NCBI GenBank assembly: GCA_964019135.1
Contig: OZ025250.1
Location: 47,709,174 to 47,773,173 of the forward strand
Length of the DNA: 64,000 nt
Reading direction: 5' to 3'
DNA from: Arenicola marina
Lineage: Eukaryota > Annelida > Polychaeta > Arenicolidae
Under the pieces are notes generated by a model, which was not told the origin of the DNA, made no database searches, and was given only the letters and a program-made list of their open reading frames with translations. A program made the translations under genes and the position numbers. Below are positions 42,356-53,470 of the stretch, piece after piece (the first letter of the stretch is position 1; each line of letters starts with the position of its first letter).

Positions 42356-42975
42356 GTTTGTATGATGTGGAATTGTTTGACAACAGTTATAATATGGATA
42401 GGTGCTACCTAAAATGCGAGCGTATATCTATTAATTCACATATTCAATGGGAACACATCTAGATTAATATTCCAAATAAATCCCATTTCGGCTTTCCATA
42501 ATGCATATCTTTGGCAGGATGACGTACATTATGCCACCATGCACGTGCTTGTGGCATCTCAATTGGTTACTCAGGAACTCCCATTGTGATGTGATTTTTA
42601 TGAAACTTTGACGTCACAACGACTCAGTATTATAGTCGCGACAAAGTCTCGAATTATCGTTTTTTTCTTAAATCGACAAGTTTCGTTGATACATACATAC
42701 ATGTCTTGCAGTATTCAATCTTTGACGAAAAAACACGCATGCGTCCATAACAAGCAATCTCTTCCGATTTTCATAGTGGAGGTTGACTTCCGGTGGATTT
42801 TACAAGCTCTTAACACTATGGCATTTATATAGAGATATTATCATTGTTTGTATGTGTGTGTTATTTAAAGAGCTTGCTTGCGTTCGCTATTATAATCGTA
42901 TCTTACGTTAACTGTATTGCGACTGTTAATGTGGTTAAATGAGGTTAAAAATTGTAAGTCTGTTTTCCATCTCAG

Positions 42976-43009
42976 ACGCAGATTCTGCCTCTATCGAACG
43001 GGATGTGAC
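42976..43009 (+). CDS. Exon: cytoplasmic tail 1 of paralog B
   Basis: 34 bp, identical coding content to 16139-16172. Acceptor CCATCTCAG, donor GTGAGT. Confidence 0.78.
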
Positions 43010-43244
43010 GTGAGTTTCTTCAAATCGTGTAATTCACATTGATCACTAAAAGCAAACACTCTGAGATGAAACGGATTTATCTGCGTGTGACCTACCACGT
43101 ATAAATGACCTTAACATGGTTGACATAACCTACTTATGGAAGCCAGGTTAGAATAGACTGTTTAGCTATTAGTTGGTGTGTAAGTTAATGTTTCTGACCT
43201 GGTGACTGTTAATGACGGTGATAGCTGTGTGCTCCCATTTCCAG

Positions 43245-43429
43245 ATCACCGTCCTACCAGAACATTGCCACCTACGTCAATGTGAGCGGGGGACCCAAGG
43301 GGTCTGGGGGTGCCACCCCAGTCACCCAACCCGGGTCTGACCCCTACGTCAATGTGAGCGGGGCAGCGAGGGGTTCTGGGGGTGCCAGCCCAGTCACCCA
43401 ACCCGGGTCTGAACCGTACGCTGAGCTGG
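43245..43429 (+). CDS. Exon: cytoplasmic tail 2 with two YVNV motifs
   Basis: 185 bp. Codes SYQNI, TYVNV, DPYVNV and PYAEL in two 28-residue repeats. It keeps the second YVNV that is SVNV in A and D. Phase 2 in and 1 out, as in A. Confidence 0.84.
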
Positions 43430-43983
43430 GTAAGAATGACCATAAAAAGATCAAATAATACATATAGAATATCAGGACAGGACAAAACGGCGTTTTGTGA
43501 TCAATATGGAAGTATTAGGGTCAGGCCCACAAAGTCCGTTAGAAAAAGTAACGTTTGATCCAGGCATTTAGGAGGTCTCAAGGTTACTATGTAAGCTGGT
43601 TTATTGTTGGCGATCGGTGTGGCCAAATTGTTGGTTGTGAGTAGTTGTTTCAGTTATTAGATCAATTGGATGGTCTAATCACAGCTCTGAGCTCATCCAT
43701 ATATCTGTCCAATCGGCGCCGTCCTCCTTTTCTCTGCTGTGGACGTGCTGGTAACGGTGGACGAGCGATACCATAATTCTATATAAATATATTTTCGTCT
43801 TTCCATAGTTGACTTCCACAGATCATGATGGCATGTGAGCGACATGGATTTCAGCAATTCCCGAAGTGTGACTGATATATTCCTTGTTCTTTTCTTTACA
43901 ACACCTCCTTATATATGATGGTGTTGTGTCATGTTTTGTGGTTCGATGGAGGTCACAGACAGTATTACGTTGTTATTTTTCAG

Positions 43984-44005
43984 GCCCCATCCGTGATCCA
44001 CCCAG
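43984..44005 (+). CDS. Exon: cytoplasmic tail 3 micro-exon of paralog B
   Basis: 22 bp, same sequence and splice sites as 17147-17168. Confidence 0.74.
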
Positions 44006-44104
44006 GTAAGGATGACTATCAGTCTCTGGTTATTATTGACATAATGACTCGCGGAGAGAAACACTCGGTCAAAAATCTACTGCATAGTGCTCACTGGCGA
44101 GATT

Positions 44105-44580
44105 AACGTAAAGTGCCCCCAATTGTGTAGTGACCTCTTGGTACAGCGATCTCCCTTTGCGAAGTGAACTCCCTGGGTGAAGTGACCCCTTCTGTGAAGT
44201 GACGCCCCTGTGTGAAGTGACCTCTATTTCCGAAGTCACCCCTGTGTGAAGTGACCCCCCTTGATGAAGTGACCACCCATGGTGAAGTGAACCTCCTTGG
44301 TGAAGTGACCCCCCTTGGTGAAGTGACCCCCTCAGTGAAGTGAACCCCCCTGGCGTAGTGACCACCTTGGCAAAATGACATCTCTTGGCGAAGTGACCAC
44401 CTTGGTTAAGTGACCTGCCTTTGTGAAGTGATCCCCCTTTGTATAGTGATCTCCCTTTGTGAAGTGATCTCCCTTTGTGTAGTGACCTCCCTTTTTGAAG
44501 CAACCTTCCTGGTTGAAGCGACCTCCCTTAGTGAAGTGATCTCCCTTTGTGAAGTGACCCCCCCCCCCTCTTAGTGAAGT
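44105..44580. repeat. Intronic GTGAAGTGACC minisatellite, paralog B
   Basis: Same unit and intron position as 17275-17745, with a C-run at 44559-44568. Confidence 0.9.
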
Positions 44581-44778
44581 GACTCTCCTTGCTGGACGGT
44601 TCCCGGGGGGTCAGGTTCTGGTCACCGTCTGCACGCTCCCATACCTCCGGTAAATCACCCATGTTACTTCTATATACCGTGTGCACCACATTGATCACTA
44701 AACTCTTGAGGGAATAAACTCAAGAAGAAGTTTAATCTGTGTCGAGTTTAATTTGTGTGTGCATCCTCTCTCCTCCAG

Positions 44779-44860
44779 ACGGGTGGAATACGACGTCTTG
44801 AGACTCCCAGCGGCCAGTGACCTCGATCATGACGTCATAAACAATTATATGAACGGCTAG
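44779..44860 (+). CDS. Exon: cytoplasmic tail 4 of paralog B, ITIM-like, stop
   Basis: 82 bp from TCCTCCAG to TAG. Encodes RVEYDVLRLPAASDLDHD then VINNYMNG. The ITIM-type VEYDVL and the YMNG site are retained despite the upstream stop, which is unexpected if the gene has long been dead. Confidence 0.82.
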
Positions 44861-45418
44861 TGACCGCCAGAGGTGATGCCACGTGTGTGATGCCACGTGT
44901 TTGATGCCACGTGTGTGATACCACGTTTCGATGTCATGTGTCTGATATCACGCGTCGGTGTGTTGAATAAGTTCATGAACGGTGGGTGTAAATTTCTAAA
45001 TAGAAACACGGCTGTTTATAACAAAAACGCGTTGTTCGCACCACGTGATGAATGATCGGTGTCACAATGACTTCGCACGTGTATAGTGATGGGCAGCTCA
45101 CGGGCCTCCACATTTTTTCTTCATGACAATGGTAAAGTATGCGACGTGCGTACGTGCGTGGTGTGACGGGTACGTTATGATGGTAACGTCACGACACTCG
45201 CTAGGTGGCCAGATTATTGGTATAAACTTTAACACGGCCACCAGATACATCCTCTCAATACCGGTGGCTGCCTTGATAATGTTATCACATCCATGTTCCA
45301 TATATACATATATATCGCCGTATATATCCCGAGCCCTGTAAGACAGACACGGAGTTGTTGGCATGGCTTCTAGAGGTAGCTGTCACGAACATATTGTATA
45401 TATTCTGTAATAAACCCA

Positions 45419-45424
45419 CATAAT
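45419..45424 (+). terminator. Distal polyadenylation signal, paralog B
   Basis: AATAAA matching the site at 18489-18494 after paralog A. The proximal signals of A are mutated here, so this would be the main one if B is transcribed. Confidence 0.45.
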
Positions 45425-45624
45425 ACAAATTACTTGGTGTTTCCGTATGTCATGTATTTACTGAGTAAAATCAGACAAGCGTCGATTGTCCGAACCTGGA
45501 ATTTAGAGGACTATTTGGTGAATATAAACTAAACGAAGTCCAACCACAAGACTTTCTTATCAAGATAACCGTCAAAATAGTTTAAGGGATATTAAGTTAA
45601 CTCAAAACAGCTGTGTGTCATGAC

Positions 45625-45760
45625 TTCCGTTTACTCCATCAATACGACTGGCTATTATGCCTTCTGTTGACTCCATCAATACGGCTGTCTACCATGCCTT
45701 CTGTTGACTCCATCAATACGGCTGTCTACCATACCTTCTGTTGAATCCCGTCAATACGGA
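45625..45760. repeat. 37-bp tandem repeat, third array
   Basis: About three or four units of the CTCCATCAATACGGCTGTC type preceding the fourth promoter-like block. Confidence 0.8.
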
Positions 45761-45789
45761 TTTCTGCCATGCCTTCCATCAATTTCATG

Positions 45790-46329
45790 CAAATACCATG
45801 ACTCGTCTTTGCACTATTAACACGGTTGTCTGCCGTGCCATGCCTCCTGCTTGACCCCGTCCTGCTACCGATTTGACTTAATGTAGACGACACATACATC
45901 TATCTGAACAGTTAACTTCGCGCGGATAACAAGAGACTTTTTGCCTGGCCTTTTACCACGACGACCTAATCTGTGGCGTATTTCACCCAATGCTTATTTG
46001 TCTCCATTGGCCTAATGTGTCCCTCGTGTGCACAGAACGTGCTTCGCAAACAATCACTTCATGTCTGGGCTGCACGTAACTATTCATGTGAAGTGTTTCT
46101 TCGGGGCTATAGGGCTGGGTTGGCCGGCGCGGGGAAGGGGGGGTGGGGGAGGGGTGTGTAGGCTCTTTTCAGCAGAGAATGGACCACTAGCGGTGGGCTG
46201 TCGGGGTGGCTGGAGGAGGGGGGGGGGCATGTTATAAGGCAAGAGTCGACAATCCAGGAAGTGTATCTCTCTAAACCATAGACATACTCACTACAAACCA
46301 TCAGAATGTCGGTGAGCGCCGCGTCCAGC
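45790..46329 (+). promoter_or_regulatory. Putative promoter block, copy 4
   Basis: Collinear with 19390-19855, including the GC-rich part (46125-46230) and TATAAG at 46233-46238, 92 bases before the ATG. Confidence 0.5.
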
Positions 46330-46378
46330 ATGAAGGTGGAGAGCATTGTCGGAGTACTGCTTTCTGTCACCATTATAG
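46330..46378 (+). CDS. Signal-peptide exon, copy 4
   Basis: Reads MKVESIVGVLLSVTII plus G, donor ATAG/GTGGGT. An intact copy of exon 1, but no V exon follows on this strand in the window. The next plus-strand exon is an orphan stalk at 48103. Likely stranded by rearrangement. Confidence 0.68.
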
Positions 46379-46510
46379 GTGGGTGTGATATATCAACTGG
46401 TCTCTGTCACCATTATAGGTGAGTGTGATATATCAACTGGTCTGTCACCATTATAGGTGAGTGTGATATATCAACTGGTCTGTCACCATTATAGGTGAGT
46501 GTGATATATC
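46379..46510. repeat. Intron-1 minisatellite, copy 4 (short)
   Basis: Three to four units of GTGAGTGTGATATATCAACT type directly after the donor of the signal exon. Confidence 0.88.
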
Positions 46511-46739
46511 ATATATCATATAGCCTAAAGCATATTACTGACGACCAGCGCATTGTGCACACGACACTGAATTGTTAAAGAACAAGTCGCAAGTTGCACG
46601 AACCCGACCACTGGTATCACAAAATTATCTAGAATTAGAAGTTAACCAGAATGATGGGTTTGGCTCAGGCTGGCTGTATTAAGGCGCAAGAAGGTGCCAA
46701 GTAGAGGAATGTCGGCAGGCGTTTAATATGGTGGCATAT
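46511..46739. other. Intron-1 sequence
   Basis: Matches parts of 640-720 and 1320-1475 in paralog A. No gene. Confidence 0.5.
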
Positions 46740-47125
46740 ATGTGCCACTCGCGTTCTCGCATTCTCGCCTGGCACAACCTGAGGCGAGATCGTGAGAACG
46801 CGAGAATGCGCGAGGCGAGAACGCGAGAATGCGCGAGGCGAGAACGCGAGAATGCGCGAAGCGAGAACGCGAGAATGCGAGAGTGCGCGGGGCGAGAACA
46901 CGAGAATGCGAGAATGCGCGAGGCGAGAATGCGAGATTAATCTCGCCCGCGCATTCTCGCGTTCTCGCCCGCGCATTCTTGCGTTCTCGCCCGCGCATTC
47001 TTGCGTTCTCGCCTCGCGCATTCTCGCCTAGCGCATTCTCGCCTCGCGCATTCTCGCCTCGCGCGTTCTCGCCTCGCGCATTCTCGCCTCGCGCGTTCTC
47101 GCCTCGCGCGAGGCGAGAATGTTTT
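46740..47125. repeat. Fold-back array of GCGAGAACGCGAGAATGC units
   Basis: The left arm holds direct repeats of CGAGAACGCGAGAATGCG and the right arm their reverse complement. They meet at the perfect palindrome GCGAGATTAATCTCGC centred at 46938/46939. Arms are about 190 bp with almost no loop. The sequence is CpG-rich and would form a strong hairpin or cruciform. Open frames on both strands follow from the repeat. Confidence 0.93.
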
Positions 47126-47812
47126 GAATATGTGTGACCTTTGATGTATAACTGAAGATGGAGGCAGTTATTACAGAATACCATCAATCCGGCTTTACAA
47201 ACAGAGAAATGTGAAAGGAAGAAGACTGGCAAAATAAAACGCGTGAATGAGATGGCGGGAATAGAAAAAAGAAACCTGATTGAGAGTGATAGTCCCAGAA
47301 TTTTGTTGGTGGGGGGGGGGCCGAGGGTGTCCACTATTTTTTTTTACCGAAAGGACGGGGTCGATACCTCAGACAGCCTTGCGTAGAAAAAGGGCATTCA
47401 TCCTCCATAGGGACACTTGAAACTATTTCGACTCGAACAGTCCTTAGGGGGGGGGGGGTGTCTAACCACTAGGTCGGGTCTACAACATATCTTGGCTTTG
47501 CGATATATTTCGTCGGAAAACGCGACTTTACAGTGTATTCTCAAGTTTCCAAGTGTGGGTGGTTTGCACCCTATGTACCCACCTCCCTCCCCACCCCCCC
47601 CCCCCCCCCCCCCCCCCCTCCCACCTAGATCCGCGCTAAGCTGCCGTCTCCGATGGTATTAGGCTCACACGTCTCACATGGCTTCCGCTGTTATGAGTCG
47701 TAATTTGGACAACCCGGTTTCTTTATCCTTCGATGTTTCCTGGAATATCCTTTGGAAAGAAAGATATACTTTATTTAGGAATGACATCTCTTGGCGAAGG
47801 ATAGACCCAGGA
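47126..47812. other. Unassigned sequence with homopolymer runs
   Basis: No gene supported. G-runs near 47310 and 47450, and a C-run near 47595-47618. Such runs are also frequent assembly weak points. Confidence 0.5.
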
Positions 47813-48102
47813 CTGAATAGTTCAATTACGGGACAAACCAACGTCCTGTTGCTCAGTCGTTGCTGAAATTTCCACCTTGGTAACCGCTGTTGACGGTTGG
47901 TATTTGAGACATGGCGAGCGAGTGAACAGGATATTCCAGGTCCGTATGGCTGACTCTTGACACGTAGTTATACCCTCTGTGTCCGCATGTTACAACAAAC
48001 ATTATGATGAACTCAGTTGATGGATCCTGACTGTGTGGTGAGTTTGGTGGAGAGGTAGTGTGCTCAGCTAGATAATGGCGGTCTGTCTTTGTCGTTTTAC
48101 AG

Positions 48103-48180
48103 TCACTACCACCTCCTCTACCACCGTGCCGCCCACCACCACCACCACCGCCACAGAGGTCACAAGTACCAGAGATCCAA
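48103..48180 (+). pseudogene. Orphan Thr-rich stalk exon
   Basis: 26 codons, phase 1-1, with intact acceptor CGTTTTACAG and donor GTGAGA. Codes TTTSSTTVPPTTTTTATEVT. There are no partner exons on this strand before 62584, so it is probably unused. Confidence 0.65.
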
Positions 48181-48225
48181 GTGAGACCCTTTACTCCATC
48201 TTATCGCCACAGCAGTCCATTAACG

Positions 48226-48425
48226 CATTAATTAATTATTGTGCAACATAGCTAACGGGTAAGTTTTTAATAGATGATAGAATGGTTGTTATTTTTTCAT
48301 TATCATATGTACATTTATCACATCAACTCATGTCATTTTATCATTGAGGGTCAATAGCACTTGTGCTAATGTTTATTGTTGACTTTTATATACCGACGTT
48401 GAATAAAACTTTATCTTATCTTATC
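48226..48425 (+). mobile_element. Short LINE 3' end fragment, second copy
   Basis: Same as 41096-41291, carried in the duplicated segment. Confidence 0.5.
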
Positions 48426-48480
48426 TTAATGTTAGTGCTGTAACGCCAATGTTTAGGTTATTAGGTTGTGGTCGACCAAT

Positions 48481-48890
48481 AACAAGAAATGATTATCATT
48501 CCTTGGCTCACCGACCACAAAAACTGGTTATTATTCTACGGTCCACCAATACCAAAAAATAATTATTATTCTATGGTCCACCAATAACAAAAAATAATTA
48601 TCATTCCATGGTCCACCAATAACCAAAAATAATTGTTATGCTATGGTCCACCAATAACAATTTTTTTTATTATTCTATGATCCACCAATAACACAAAATG
48701 GTTATTGTTCCATGGTCCACCAATAACACAAAATGGTTACAATTTTGTGGTCCACCAATATCAAAAAAAGTTATTATTTCATGGTCCACCAATAACACAA
48801 AACGGTTATTGTTCTATGGTCCACCAATAACAAAAATAGTTGACATTCTATGTATGGTCCACCAATAACAAAAAATTGTTCTACCTCAAA
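48481..48890. repeat. Tandem repeat, GGTCCACCAATAACAAAAAA units
   Basis: About 11 units of 34-38 bp (GGTCCACCAATAACAAAAAA, then TGGTTATTATTCTAT variants). The unit derives from the CCACCGATAACAAGAAATGG sequence that occurs once or twice after stalk exons in B. It ends exactly where the inverted duplication begins. Confidence 0.9.
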
Positions 48891-50477
48891 CGGTAAAGTC
48901 AAACTGCTGTAATAATCGGCAGTCAGTTCTGTTGGAACGGATCAAAATGGTGATATATTATGGCAAAACATCTGGTCGTAACTATAATCACGTCGAAACT
49001 TTCCTCCAGACGTCGACACTGTGCCAAAACGTGAGGGATATCGTCGGCAGACATAAACAAAGGATTGCATGGTGTGTCACAGGTGGTCAATAACTTAGGT
49101 TTCCCTTTTAAAATAGATGAATATTAATATCTGAACTGAAATCAAACAATCTGATTTAAGGAAAAATGCTTTATGCGGTATGATCATTTAGAGGAGAGTA
49201 ACCTCACAGACAGATAACAAGCATAATACATACATATCATGATGTAATGCACTGTGATCCCCTGATCGCCTCCTTGTACCTTAAACTCAACTTGCCATAA
49301 CACGCAGCTTTTGAATCGGTTGCGACGGATCAAGATGGGGATTGCTGGCTAGCCTTACGCCGGGTTTACACGGTACGAACATTCCTTCAACAGTCGTAAC
49401 AACGGTCGAAGCATCCGTTGGTCAACAGTCCCCACGGTCAAACGGCGTACCAACTGACTCAATTATCACTACCGCCACCTAGCGAACATACAATTAGAGC
49501 ATCGTGCGTCATAACGTCATGCATACAAGCCACACATACATTCATCATTGTCATAAGGCAAACAATAAAGTCAACGTGATCTGGTTGGCTGATTGGCTGA
49601 AAAGCTCGACGCTGATTGGTTGAAATTTCCCAAATCGTGAAGTTGATAATAACTTTAGAACATGCGCTAAGCTTACAATGGGTGGAAAACCGGCCCTCCA
49701 ATTGCAGAGCTGGTGAACATGGCACTAGCCATAGTGTACATGACGGTCGTAGGCGCGTAGACTCAGATGTTCGTAGAGCACCCAGTTTTTCGCCAGTTGG
49801 GTCTAGTAGAACTGGGATGTCCGGAACAGACCAAGCGGACGTTCCTTATGTGACTGAGTTAGGAAGCGTTTTGATTGCATATACCAAAAAGGCTGTACAG
49901 CATGAACATAGAAATGCGGTTACAGTGCAGAAAGGCGCTCGTAGAAGAATGGACTTTATTCTGAATCCGCTGGCCCTTAGTCGGCATTTTCATTAAATCG
50001 AAGACATAAAGAATTGAAAAAAAATTACTTTGGCAGGTATTATGTTATGTCTGGGATAAAGTACGGTGAAAAAAACGCCTGATCGTAAATATTATTACGT
50101 TGCCATGGCGTTTGAGTTTCCTAAACACGTATACATTATGCCAACACGGATATGACGCAAGGCATGTTGTCAGTGGTAACGTGAGTGATTTGTGAAAGAT
50201 ACAACGCGACAGATGTTGTCAGCGGATGTTTTCAGATGGTCAACAACTTACGATTCCCTTTAAATATATTAAATATCAATCTATGGCAAAATCAAGCAGG
50301 AAAACTATATTGAGAAGTGATGTACATGAAAGGGCCAACACAAATACAATGACTTCCAGTATATGAGAGGTCAGTGTACATTGCGACACACTCCAGGGCC
50401 AAGCAAATAATTTACGTCAGGGTGTAATGGAAAATTAGCTTTGATACACTTTATCATACCTAACACAATGACTTCGG

Positions 50478-50710
50478 GTCGATGCTGAGACTGTCGGGCG
50501 GATCTGAGACAGGAATGAAACCCGAGTGGGAGTAATTGAGTTGTCACATATGAACTATCCGCCATCAGCAATCTGGACTCCCAGGATGACCAAGTCGTGT
50601 CTCTCTCCGCGTTATCCGGTGTGTTGGACAACAGAACAATGATCGGGGTGGGGGAGGGGCGGGGGGTGAGGCGCCGGGAGGCTTGTCACCATCTCGGAAC
50701 ACGCTGGTGT
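50478..50710 (-). pseudogene. Decayed Ig remnant, paralog E
   Basis: Counterpart of 2785-3020 on the minus strand (GCTGATGGCGGATAGTTCAT; GATCCGCCCGACAGTCTCAG). Contains a G-run and frameshifts. Confidence 0.62.
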
Positions 50711-50742
50711 AGTGATATTATATGTATATTATGTTGTCTTAC

Positions 50743-51081
50743 CTAACACAATAACCTCGGCATACGCTGGATTGGGAACAACTGTGTTTTCACATTTGAA
50801 CTGTCCGCCGTCCGCTGTCTGGACTCCTGTGATGACCAAGTCATATCTTTTCCCGGATGTCCTGGTGCGGTCAACAACTGAGTAACGAGGTGGGGGCGAA
50901 GCGCCGCCAATGACTGCACCATCTATGTATAGTGCACTACAGACTGGTGCGTTAGTGATACACTCGGACCACGGCAGATTATAGACACCTGCCTGTAATT
51001 CACAGACGAGCATAACGTTGTCCCCGACGTACTGCGCCACGTTATCAGGGGGGGTTGTGATGGTCGCCTGTCCGACAACAC
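50743..51081 (-). CDS. Exon: V-like Ig domain of paralog E
   Basis: 113 codons on the minus strand, phase 1-1, acceptor TTCCTTCAG and donor GTAAGA. Core kept: VMLVCELQ, LPWSEC, TADGGQFKC, AYAEVIVLG. The C-strand Trp context is LPW rather than LVW/LLW. Open throughout. Together with the minus-strand signal exon at 54326-54278 it makes a two-exon gene start without the rest of the receptor in the window, so its status is uncertain. Confidence 0.78.
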
Positions 51082-51738
51082 CTGAAGGAACGATGTACAT
51101 GTCAACTCAGTGTCGATAGGTAACACACGTTTTCAATGGAGTTGGCATCCGTGCGTCTGCGAAAGACGACAGATAGCAGCTTTTGTTTTAATTTAAAGCT
51201 ATTTATGCATTTATACAACATAAATCTGCATAGTGTACATAATAAAAGATGAGCATTCACATTTAACAGAGCTATATATCTGACAGAAAAGGGTTTTCCT
51301 TGACAGCTGACAATAAGTTGGGAGCTACGTGCACTACGTCACAGGTTTGTGTGCACATCACCGGATCATGGCACCATTGTAGGTATGCTGAGCAGGTTAT
51401 CGACCATTCATGTCAGTAATAAGAATGGGTCATTATTGTGCTAATCGGGCCATATAAAAGTAACAACTTTGGAACGTGACATGAAGCAAGCGCGAAACAA
51501 CTTTTTGAATATTTTTAGTATTCCGATTTGTTTCGCGGCATTTTTGCTTATGACTGAATAGTCTGTGCGATGACCCATCGTTTGGTCTTGGTTTATTTTC
51601 CCGGTTAGTATCGTTTAGTATCACCGCCAAATTAGTTTAAACAGGTATTCTCTCGGGCTATATGCTTTGCATTGTATAAAGGCAGTAACATTTAGTTGCA
51701 AACATTTTCCTATGAATGAAGTCTAGTTGCCCCCTGGG

Positions 51739-52226
51739 ATCACCCCGTAGTCCAATAGATGGCGTGTTTGGCTATTGTGAAGGGTACCCTCCTAGACTAT
51801 CATAAACGGGGGGGGGGGGGGGGAATCACGCCGTAGTCCAATAGATGGCGTGTTTGGCTGTTGTGAAGGGTACCCTGCTAGACTATCATAAACGGGGGGG
51901 GGGGAATCACGCCGTAGTCCAATAGATGGCGTGTTTGGCTATTGTGAAGGGTACCCTGCTAGACTATCATAAACGGGGGGGGGGATCACCCCGTAGTCCA
52001 ATAGATGGCGTGTTTGGCTATTGTGAAGGGTACCCTGCTAGACTATCATAAACGGGGCGGGGGGGGGGAATCACCCCGTAGTCCAATAGATGGCGTGTTT
52101 GGCTATTGTGAAGGGTACCCTGCTAGACTATCATAAACGGGGGGTGGGGGGGGAATCACCCCGTAGTCCAATAGATGGCGTGTTTGGTTGGCTATTGTGA
52201 AGGGTACCCTGCTAGACTATCATAAC
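51739..52226 (+). repeat. Tandem array of SINE heads separated by poly-G
   Basis: Six units of 80-86 bp: CACCCCGTAGTCCAATAGAT, GGCGTGTTTGGCTATTGTGA, AGGGTACCCTGCTAGACTAT, CATAAACGGGGGG. TAGTCC starts at 51748, 51834, 51914, 51994, 52079 and 52164. Only the last unit continues into the B box and SINE body. Length changes are mostly in the G-run. Confidence 0.92.
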
Positions 52227-52400
52227 GACCGGTGCATGGTTCGAGTCCCATCTGTATAACTGTCTGTCTGTGCGGAATAAAGGTTACTCTGTGCAACGAG
52301 TAAATGTTACACCCGTAGACATGGCTCCTCTCCACTTCGAACCTCCCCATTGTCGCGATATGACAGAGGTTGGATCATCCTATTTAAGGTAACCAATGAC
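52155..52400 (+). mobile_element. tRNA-derived SINE
   Basis: The head matches the array units. A perfect polymerase III B box GGTTCGAGTCC lies at 52238-52248. The central block GACATGGCTCCTCTCCACTT and TTGTCGCGATATGACAGAGG is shared with the SINEs at 1555-1775 and 63541-63794. The 3' end is uncertain. Confidence 0.8.
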
Positions 52401-52959
52401 GCATTCGGACACGGACATGGTCAGTAGGTTCAACCCCTCCCCCCCCCCCCCCCCCCGCCCTATCACCCATCCTTCTGTTCAAACCCATGTTAAACGCCCG
52501 GCCGCCAACGTCTGCCGACATTCATGTACTTGGTACCTTCTTGCGCCTTAACACTGCCTTCCCGAGCCAAACCCATCCTTTTGGTTAACTTCTAGTTCTA
52601 GCTGAAGCTGTGATACCAGTTCCCTGGTTCGTGTAACTTGCGACTTGTACTTTAACAATTCAGTGTCGTGTGCACAATGAGCTGGTCGTCAGTAATATGC
52701 TCAGCAACACAAAGTCCTACAATTTACTCGCTCTTTCTCTATGTACATATGTCTTATCTTTTAGCACGATTCTTTCTCCCCCACTTCTTTTTTATCTTCC
52801 GCTTTCTTCCCCTTCTACTTCACCATTCTGCCCAGCTTGCCCGTGGTGTGCTACCCTGTGTAAACCATGACGAAATCTTTCAAATGTCTCAATACTTAAC
52901 ACATCTGCACCTATCGATATTTTAACAAATATATTTTAACAAAAATGAAACCTAACCAC
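52401..52959. other. Intron-1 sequence of paralog E (minus strand)
   Basis: Inverted counterpart of 478-720 and 1320-1510 in paralog A, with a C-run at 52440-52457. No gene. Confidence 0.5.
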
Positions 52960-53470
52960 AATAACGCACAATCCGTGCCCCCCCCCCCCCCCCGCCCCTA
53001 CCCCCCCCCCCTCTACTTTAGGAGGGGGACAGATTGATATCAGCTAGCATAACCCCCACCCGTCCATCTGCAACTCTACCCCCACACCCGCTCCTTCCAT
53101 TGACTACCCCACCCCCTACCCTGCATTCAGTACTCATCCCATCCCTATTAACTAATCCACATCCCCTCTTTCATTCACAACAACCTCCATTCATTACCCC
53201 TCCATACGCTACCCTACCCCAACCCCCACCCCTCCATTCGCCTCAATACCTCCACCCGTCCATCCGCTACCCCACCCCCACCCATCCACCCGCTACTTTA
53301 CCCCTCGCCGTCCATCCCTACTCCACTCCGACACCCAGTCCACCCCTTCATTCACTTCCTCACCCCATACCCACCCCTCTATTTACCAACCTCTACCCAC
53401 CCCATCATTCATTACCCAACCTCCGCCCCTCCACCCGCTGCTCCACCCCAAACCCAACATCCGTCCCATC
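52960..53470. repeat. C-rich satellite relic (inverted G-rich family)
   Basis: Reverse complement of the family at 22610-22845 and 31445-31748 (CCTCCATTCATTACCCCTCC, CCATCCGCTACCCCACCCCC). Long C-runs at 52979-53010. The proline-rich reading frame is an artefact. Confidence 0.82.

Larger units (their letters stand above)
28596..44860 (+). pseudogene. Ig-superfamily receptor paralog B, all exons but one in-frame stop
   Basis: Model: 28596-28644, 36672-37010, 38458-38796, 39523-39816, 40314-40406, 40954-41046, 41932-42003, 42233-42355, 42976-43009, 43245-43429, 43984-44005, 44779-44860. All junctions have AG/GT and matching phases. The only lesion I see is TAA at 38778-38780, near the end of the second Ig-like exon, where paralog A has CAG. 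If that symmetric exon is skipped, frame is kept and a V plus C2 receptor with a longer stalk could be made. If not, the product would be a secreted fragment. The tail has one more YVNV than A. Status as pseudogene versus alternatively spliced gene is open. Confidence 0.7.
47813..48480 (+). repeat. Duplicated segment carrying a stalk exon
   Basis: From GACTGAATAGTTCAATTACG onward it matches 40664-41340 of paralog B nearly base for base, including stalk exon flanks and the LINE 3' fragment. It has been copied about 7 kb away, without the TM exon. Confidence 0.85.
48891..51735 (-). other. Inverted duplication of the V-exon region (paralog E)
   Basis: On the minus strand this block is collinear with about 36.55-38.31 kb of B and with the 1.79-3.6 kb of A: V-exon flank, V exon, decayed remnant, then intron 2. 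It stops before the second Ig-like exon. It faces the plus-strand block at 46.3-48.5 kb, giving a convergent arrangement. The part near 49.3-49.5 kb has no counterpart that I can place. Confidence 0.78.

Noticed and set aside
46665-47334. R-E-N-A-R and L-A-F-S-P-R-A repeat proteins
   Set aside because: They come from the fold-back array, which by symmetry is open on both strands.
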